A stretch of DNA of 64,000 bases, taken from NCBI RefSeq assembly GCF_030530945.1, contig NZ_JAUMTZ010000001.1:206546-270545 (forward strand), read 5' to 3'. Made by a program: the position numbers and the translations under genes. Position 1 is the first letter of the stretch; every line of letters begins with the position of its first letter. Of the stretch, positions 59,511 through 64,000 are shown in pieces. Source of the DNA: Kocuria sp. GTDB taxonomy: Bacteria > Actinomycetota > Actinomycetes > Actinomycetales > Micrococcaceae. Below the pieces are notes generated by a model. The model worked only from the letters and a program-made list of their open reading frames with translations. It did no database searches and was not told where the DNA came from.

Positions 59511-60449
59511 CTAGGCCTCAGATGGGTTGATTCCGGGGAGCGCCGCAAACAGAGCGGCATGCCCTTCCGGAGTGGGGTGAACTCCGTCCGAGATGAGGTC
59601 CGGCCGGTCCTCCAGGACGGGCCACAGGTCCACCACGTCTCGGCCGGTGGTCTCGCCGAACCTCAGAAGCTCGTCCCGGTACCTCTGCAGGACGCCCGGT
59701 TCCAGGTTCAGCCCGAACCCCTCTGCCGCTCGCTGCTCGTCCGTCCAGATGGGGCCGAGGACCACGGGCCGCGCGCCTCGATCCTCGATGTGGGTGCACA
59801 GCGCGCCCATGGCCTCCACCAGGTCTCCGGGGGAGCGCCGCGTGGCATCGGTTCCCGCAAGGTCGTTGATGCCTGCGTGGACCAGAACGGTGTCGGCACG
59901 CCGCCGGTCAACTTCCCCCGGCGCCCGGTGGCAGGTCTCCACCAGGGTCGCGCCGGGAATGGCCAGCTGGAACAGGCGGTGGTTTGCCTCGTCCGCCTCC
60001 ACGTGGTGCCGGCCCAGCGCCGCCGCCCAACCTCCGGCCGGGTCGGTCCGTCCATGGGCGATGCTGTCCCCGATCACGGCGATCCGCTCGGCTGCTTCCA
60101 GCGGGTTCGCGGCCACGTACGCCCAGGCGGGGTCCCCGTTCTGCAGGCGCACCCGACGTCGGACGTAGGCATCCACCTCGTAGGCATCGGCCTGGGCGAG
60201 CTGCTCGGGAGACAGCTGGAGGACGCCGCCGGTCACTGCAGCGCCCGTGCGGCGTCGCAGGCCCCTGTGGACTGCGGACCCGCTCACCTCGATCACGTGC
60301 GGGTCGGTGATCGCCACGTCGACCACGTCGTGCCCGGCCAGCGCGGCGCGGCGGGATGCGACTGGCGCGCCGAACACCGCCTGTTGCACCGGCTCGTCCA
60401 CCAGGGTGCCGAACGAGAAGAGGAGAGTCGGGGCGTCGCGAGCTGTCAT
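59511..60449 (-). CDS. Fusion of a GGCT/AIG2-like domain and an SGNH hydrolase
   Basis: 312 residues. Residues ~8-110 match the gamma-glutamylcyclotransferase/AIG2 fold: LLFSFGTLVDEPVQQAVFG and ADAYEVDAYVRRRVRLQNG with the catalytic-type Glu in AYE. Residues ~117-305 are an SGNH/GDSL hydrolase: IAVIGDSIAHG (block I Ser), AIPGATLVE (block II Gly), HAGINDLAG (block III Asn) and SDGVHPTPEGH (block V Asp/His). Both domains seem intact. ATG at 60449 lies six bases after TATGCT, indicating leaderless expression. Confidence 0.82.
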   Translation of the reverse strand: MTARDAPTLLFSFGTLVDEPVQQAVFGAPVASRRAALAGHDVVDVAITDPHVIEVSGSAVHRGLRRRTGAAVTGGVLQLSPEQLAQADAYEVDAYVRRRVRLQNGDPAWAYVAANPLEAAERIAVIGDSIAHGRTDPAGGWAAALGRHHVEADEANHRLFQLAIPGATLVETCHRAPGEVDRRRADTVLVHAGINDLAGTDATRRSPGDLVEAMGALCTHIEDRGARPVVLGPIWTDEQRAAEGFGLNLEPGVLQRYRDELLRFGETTGRDVVDLWPVLEDRPDLISDGVHPTPEGHAALFAALPGINPSEA

Positions 60450-60455
60450 ACGCGA

Positions 60456-60461
60456 AGCATA
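60456..60461 (-). promoter_or_regulatory. -10 element of leaderless GGCT-SGNH promoter
   Basis: TATGCT on the minus strand, six bases before the ATG. Confidence 0.55.
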
Positions 60462-60532
60462 GAGAGAGCGGCGCGTCGACGGCGCCTCCGCGCCGCCCGG
60501 CCTGGGGGCCAGGGGGGGCGCCGCCTGCCCGG

Positions 60533-61075
60533 TCAGCCCAGCGCCTCCCGCAGCGCGGGTTCCCGGAGCTGGTCCGCGAGCCACGGGCTGAACGCGTACG
60601 GTGCGCTGGTCACGGCGGCCACTAGGTCCTGCGGGGCCGTCCACGCGTGCTCCGCGACCTCCGTCTCGGCGGGGTGCGGGTCGCTGTCCGTGGCGGCCAC
60701 GAACACGGGGCAGAACTCGTTCTCCACCACGCCGGAGGCGTCCGTGGCGCGGTACTGGAACTCGGGCAGCACCAGCGCGAGGTTCCGGATCTCCAGGCCG
60801 AGCTCTTGGCGGGCGCGGCGTGCGATGGCGTCCTCGAAGGACTCGTCAGGTCCCGGGTGACCACAGAACGCGTTGGACCACACGCCGGGCCACGTGCGCT
60901 TGCTCAGCGCGCGCCGGGTCACCAGGACCTGTCCCCGCGCGTTGAGCACGTGGCACGAGAACGCCAGGTGCAGGGGAGTGTCCTCGGTGTGCACCTCTGA
61001 CTTCAGGGCCGTCCCGGCCGGCTGGTGCGTCTCGTCCAGGAGAATCACGCGCTCCGGGGTGCTGTGCTGGTCCAC
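60533..61075 (-). CDS. idi: Isopentenyl-diphosphate delta-isomerase (type I)
   Basis: Interconverts IPP and DMAPP. 180 residues, full length. Motifs: LHLAFSCHVLNARGQVLVTRRALSKRTWPGVWSNAFCGHPGPDESFEDA with the catalytic Cys in NAFCGHP, the Nudix-like RRARQELGL, and the Glu in VVENEFCPVF. GTG at 61075 is preceded by a weak GAGG. Divergent from the pseudouridine synthase gene. Confidence 0.95.
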   Translation of the reverse strand: MDQHSTPERVILLDETHQPAGTALKSEVHTEDTPLHLAFSCHVLNARGQVLVTRRALSKRTWPGVWSNAFCGHPGPDESFEDAIARRARQELGLEIRNLALVLPEFQYRATDASGVVENEFCPVFVAATDSDPHPAETEVAEHAWTAPQDLVAAVTSAPYAFSPWLADQLREPALREALG

Positions 61076-61111
61076 CTGGCCGCCTCACGCTCGTGTGTTA
61101 GGTTCCTCGCC

Positions 61112-61141
61112 ATGGTAGTGGCCGGGGGAGACATCACGTGA
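61112..61141 (+). CDS. Possible 9-residue leader peptide
   Basis: ATG at 61112 lies seven bases after TAGGTT, giving a potential leaderless mini-ORF (MVVAGGDIT) whose TGA overlaps the GTG of the pseudouridine synthase gene (GTGA). The ribosome site GGGGAG for that gene lies inside it. It could be fortuitous. Confidence 0.3.
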   Translation: MVVAGGDIT

Positions 61142-62130
61142 GGCGCCGGGTGAGCCCGCCGCTTCCCACGGTGCGGGGTGTGGGCCCCGCGCGGGTGCGG
61201 ATGCCGGGCCCCGGTGCCCCGGACCCCGTGCTGGACGCGCTGCCCGGTCTGCCGGCCACCGCGGTGGAGTACGTGCAGCGACGCTTCCCGGACGACGCCG
61301 CCTGGTTCCGCGAGCAGGTGGCTGCCGGTCGGGTGCTGGGGGACGGCGGCGTCGTCGTGACCCCGCAGACACCGTACGAGGCGGGGGTGTCCGTGTGGTT
61401 CCACCGCCCGGTCCCGGACGAGGACGCCGCCCCCGTGACCCTGGACGTGCTCTACGAGGACCGCTGGGTCCTGGCCGTGGACAAGCCCCACGGGCTGTGC
61501 AGCACCCCCAAGGGGGAGAACGTGCGGCGCTCGGCGGTGGTGGCCGCGCGGTGCCAGTTCGGCAACGACGAGATCTCCGCCCTGCACCGCCTGGACCGCT
61601 CCACCGGAGGGGTGCTGCTGCTGTGCAGGAACGCCCAGGACCGTGGCGCGTTCCACCGGCTGTTCCAGGAGCGCACGGTGCGCAAGACGTACTGGGCCGT
61701 GGCCGGGGTGGGCGAGCGCGTGGGGGAGGAACCCGTGCGCGTGGAGTCCCGGATCCGCAAGATCCAGGGCGTGGTGCAGGCTTTCGAGGAACCGGGGGAG
61801 GTCAACGCCGTCACGGACGTCCGTCTCGCGGAGACCTTCGAGGACGCGGAGGGGCGGTGGGGGCTGTACGAGATCGCCCCGCTGACCGGGCGCACCCACC
61901 AGATCCGGGTGCACATGACCTCGCTCGGACTGCCCCTGCGGGGGGACAGGCTGTACCCCGAACCTCGCGAGGACTTCGACGTGGAGGATCCGGACAACCC
62001 CCTGCAGCTGATCGCCCGCTCCCTGGAGTTCACGCACCCCATGACCGGCCAGCCCGTGCGGATCGAGTCGCGGCTGACACCGAGCAGCCATGCCGCGGCC
62101 CGGCAGAGCGGCAATGTCACGATTGCGTAA
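61138..62130 (+). CDS. RluA-family pseudouridine synthase
   Basis: Isomerises uridine in rRNA or tRNA. 330 residues. Catalytic Asp in ALHRLDRSTGGVLL; family motifs VLAVDKPHGLCSTPKGENV and LTGRTHQIRVHMTSLGLPL. The N-terminal ~100 residues are an S4-lacking extension; the target base cannot be deduced. GTG at 61138 follows GGGGAG. Two exact copies of the dispersed 12-mer lie in the N-terminal part (61291-61302 and 61345-61356). Confidence 0.9.
   Translation: MRRRVSPPLPTVRGVGPARVRMPGPGAPDPVLDALPGLPATAVEYVQRRFPDDAAWFREQVAAGRVLGDGGVVVTPQTPYEAGVSVWFHRPVPDEDAAPVTLDVLYEDRWVLAVDKPHGLCSTPKGENVRRSAVVAARCQFGNDEISALHRLDRSTGGVLLLCRNAQDRGAFHRLFQERTVRKTYWAVAGVGERVGEEPVRVESRIRKIQGVVQAFEEPGEVNAVTDVRLAETFEDAEGRWGLYEIAPLTGRTHQIRVHMTSLGLPLRGDRLYPEPREDFDVEDPDNPLQLIARSLEFTHPMTGQPVRIESRLTPSSHAAARQSGNVTIA
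61345..61356 (+). repeat. Dispersed 12-mer (coding copy, RluA N-terminal region)
   Basis: Exact GGCGGCGTCGTC; an exact inverted copy lies at 61291-61302, 42 bases away. Confidence 0.6.
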
Positions 62131-62339
62131 CATGTGACCCACCGCACCGCCCCATGCCCCGCCGGGGTACCGTGGCCGCGGGTCTTTCCTCCCCTTCTGG
62201 GCCCGCGCTGCACACGCCGACATCCGGTGTGCGCCGCACTGGTCGGCGTCTGCCGACGTGAGCTGTTCCCGCCAGCGCGTACCGCCCCGCCGCACCCCGC
62301 GGTGGAGTGCCTGCGCGCCCGACGACGAAAAGATCCCCC

Positions 62340-63347
62340 ATGCCCCCTCGCCACCTCTCTGTCCGCACCCGGCGGACCGTCCTCCCCCGCCCCCTCACGG
62401 CCCTGGTCGCGGCCGCGGCGGCAGCCGCCGTGGTGGTGACCGGCAGCCTGGTCACGGCTCCGCAGGCGCGGGCCGCGTCCTCCGACATCGTGTCCGTCTC
62501 CGCCGCCACCCGGGCCGCGGACGCCCAGAAGATGCTCGGGCAGATCAACAGCCACCGGGCCTCCAAGGGCCTGAAGCCCGTGAAGTACTCGCCGTCCCTG
62601 TCCGGGATCTCGCAGGGCCAGTCGGACCGGCTGGTTCGCCAGGAAGTCGTGAACCACGCGAACACGTTCCTCACGGACCGCCGTGCCGCCGGGTACGACG
62701 CCGCCGGGGAGATCCACGCCCTGTCCTTCCAGAACTCGGTCACGGACCTCACCACCTGGTGGAAGGGCTCACCCGCGCACAACAAGGTGCTCACCGACCC
62801 CCGCATGGAGGTGGTGGGCATCGGCCTCACCTACGTGGACGGACGGCTGTCCGGGACCGGGCAGGGCTGGCGGCTGGTGGGCACCGTGGACTCCTACGGC
62901 TTCCCCGGCTCCGGGGCCCCGGCGGACACCCGCAGCAGCGTGACGGGCGGTGCCGTGGCACCGCAGTCGAGCACCGGCGCCGCGGCCACCGTCTACTCCG
63001 TGACGGGCGGGATCCGCACCCGCTACCTGGCGCTGGGCGGCAGCCGCGTGCTGGGCACACCCACCACTCCCGAGCGCGGCGGTCTCGTGGGCGGCGGCGT
63101 CTACCAGAGCTTCCGCACCCCCGGCGGGGCCCAGTGGAAGATCCTGTGGTCCCCGCGCACCGGCGCGCACGCCGTCAAGGAGTCCGGCGGTATCGGCAGC
63201 GCGTGGAAGGCAGCGGGCTTCGAGCGCGGTTGGGGCTACCCCCTCACGGAGGAGTACGGCGCCGGTTCCGAGGTGCGGCAGCGCTTCTCCAACGGGTGCA
63301 CCGCGCACTGGTCCCGCACCACGGGCCGCACCTGGGTCACGCGCTGA
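62340..63347 (+). CDS. Secreted CAP/SCP-domain protein with LGFP repeats
   Basis: 335 residues. Signal peptide of ~47 residues (TALVAAAAAAAVVVTGSLVTAPQARA-A). CAP domain (~60-195): AQKMLGQINSHRASKGLKPVKYSPSLS, AGEIHALSF, TWWKGSPAHNKVLTDPRMEVVGIGL; the CAP active-site His/Glu are present in modified form. The C-terminal ~120 residues have LGFP-like repeats (IRTRYLALGGSRVLGTPTTPE; GIGSAWKAAGFERGWGYPLTEEY) common in actinobacterial cell-wall binding proteins. ATG at 62340 follows AAAAGA. Likely cell-surface role in wall binding. Confidence 0.85.
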   Translation: MPPRHLSVRTRRTVLPRPLTALVAAAAAAAVVVTGSLVTAPQARAASSDIVSVSAATRAADAQKMLGQINSHRASKGLKPVKYSPSLSGISQGQSDRLVRQEVVNHANTFLTDRRAAGYDAAGEIHALSFQNSVTDLTTWWKGSPAHNKVLTDPRMEVVGIGLTYVDGRLSGTGQGWRLVGTVDSYGFPGSGAPADTRSSVTGGAVAPQSSTGAAATVYSVTGGIRTRYLALGGSRVLGTPTTPERGGLVGGGVYQSFRTPGGAQWKILWSPRTGAHAVKESGGIGSAWKAAGFERGWGYPLTEEYGAGSEVRQRFSNGCTAHWSRTTGRTWVTR

Positions 63348-63371
63348 CCCCCCTGCACCTCCCACCGCCAC

Positions 63372-63383
63372 GACGACGCCGCC
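63372..63383 (-). repeat. Dispersed 12-mer (intergenic copy)
   Basis: Exact GACGACGCCGCC, overlapping the start of the terminator hairpin. Confidence 0.6.
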
Positions 63384-63420
63384 CCGCGAATCCCAGCCCC
63401 AGGCTCGGGTTCGCGGGGCG
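63380..63420. terminator. Terminator between CAP-protein gene and nei-like gene
   Basis: CGCCCCGCGAA and its complement TTCGCGGGGCG with a 19-base loop that can pair further (CCC/GGG); between convergent genes. Confidence 0.7.
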
Positions 63421-63454
63421 GTTGCGTGCCCGTCCGCCGGTTCCCGGTGCGCGG

Positions 63455-64000
63455 TCAGTCCGCCGCCTGGCACCGTGGGCACCACGTAATGGTGCGCAGG
63501 TGCTGCACCGCGGTGCGGGAGGGCTCGGGATCCACGGTGAGCAGGGCGTCGTCGATCTCCCCGCGCTTCAGCAGGGCCCCGCAGCGGCGGCACGGCTGAC
63601 CGTCCTTGCCGTACGCCCAGAAGAGGGGGCGGCCCTGCGGCGCCTGGCCCACGGTGGAGCGCATGGAGCGGTCCTTGTTCAGGTGCAGCAGCTTGTGGGC
63701 GAGCACGACGATCTCCCGCAGCTTCCCCTCCGGCAGCGAGTCCACTCGGGCCCACGGGTTGGTGCGGGACATGAACAGGGTCTCCACGCGGTACACGTTG
63801 CCGATCCCCGCCAGGTTGCGCTGGTCCATGAGCGCCGTGCCGATCGCGCGGTCCGGCTGCGCGCCCAGCCGCTCCAGGGCCTTCCCCAGATCCCAGTCCG
63901 GGCCGAGGATGTCCGGGCCCAGGTAGCCCACGAGCTCCTGGTCCTCCAGGCGGGTGGGCACCAGGCGGACGTCCTTCACGTCGAAGCCCACCGCCTCCAC
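63455..64000 (-). CDS. Formamidopyrimidine/endonuclease VIII-type DNA glycosylase (partial, N-terminus outside window)
   Basis: Removes oxidised bases. About 180 C-terminal residues seen: H2TH region (GTALMDQRNLAGIGNVYRVETLFMSRTNPW) and zinc finger CRRCGALLKRGEI..TWCPRCQ, as in actinobacterial Nei2. The catalytic N-terminal Pro/Glu lies beyond the edge, so the GTG at 64000 is not the true start. QRNLAGIGNVYR is the intact family helix. Confidence 0.9.
   Translation of the reverse strand: MEAVGFDVKDVRLVPTRLEDQELVGYLGPDILGPDWDLGKALERLGAQPDRAIGTALMDQRNLAGIGNVYRVETLFMSRTNPWARVDSLPEGKLREIVVLAHKLLHLNKDRSMRSTVGQAPQGRPLFWAYGKDGQPCRRCGALLKRGEIDDALLTVDPEPSRTAVQHLRTITWCPRCQAAD

Overview
The window is very GC-rich, uses many GTG starts, packs its genes tightly and has several leaderless promoters. 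The gene set (SdhC of the b558 type, small PurL with PurS and PurQ, DUF4916 Nudix protein, DtxR/IdeR-type iron boxes, BioQ-type biotin repressor) indicates an actinobacterium. A member of the Micrococcaceae such as Kocuria fits best, but that is inference from gene content. It looks like chromosomal backbone: I see no insertion sequence, prophage, CRISPR array or replication origin.

Layout. 1-7.2 kb: a minus-strand beta-oxidation set (3-hydroxyacyl-CoA dehydrogenase, enoyl-CoA hydratase, thiolase) and an MHS-type transporter, whose promoters share a TetR-type palindrome; a MetE-like methyltransferase behind a SAM riboswitch; and a plus-strand acetyl-CoA acetyltransferase. 7.4-9.3 kb: DUF2243, CtaG and a GNAT protein. 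9.5-14.8 kb: a TetR regulator (BioQ) divergent from a complete bioBADF-type run (order bioB-bioA-bioF-bioD) with two BioQ operators. 14.8-25.6 kb: FGGY kinase, ilvD, AGCS symporter, YkvI-like permease, an unknown protein, sdhC-sdhB without sdhA, a methyltransferase and a DinB protein. 25.7-31.3 kb: cardiolipin synthase, GNAT, purL-purQ-purS. 31.5-35.9 kb: ferric-siderophore uptake (binding lipoprotein plus fepDGC-type ABC transporter), each unit behind its own IdeR-type box. 35.9-40.3 kb: CitMHS transporter, secreted esterase-like protein, and a coupled pair of a Rieske protein and a protein usually annotated as 3-methyladenine glycosylase. 40.3-46 kb: aspartokinase, recR, dnaX, SRP RNA and tRNA-Ser(GGA). 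46-55.8 kb: small secreted protein, TetR, pyridoxal-kinase-like protein, queuosine precursor transporter, metallo-beta-lactamase fold protein, dienelactone hydrolase, tgt, FUSC-like protein, Nudix and GH76. 56-59.5 kb: a TetR-controlled cluster (acetoacetate decarboxylase family, NAD-dependent epimerase, DJ-1/PfpI). 59.5-64 kb: a GGCT-SGNH fusion, idi, an RluA-type pseudouridine synthase, a CAP-domain secreted protein and a truncated Nei/Fpg glycosylase.

Several genes make functional sets: biotin synthesis with its repressor; PurSQL (FGAM synthase); iron-siderophore import; queuosine salvage (transporter plus Tgt); DNA replication/repair (dnaX, recR).

The most unusual signal is not a gene. 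A dispersed 12-mer, GGCGGCGTCGTC (either strand), occurs far more often than composition predicts, chiefly in intergenic gaps and in the least conserved protein segments. Other points worth a look are the Rieske/'glycosylase' pair, the SdhCB unit lacking SdhA, the GGCT-SGNH fusion and the TetR/ADC/DJ-1 cluster with three related palindromes.
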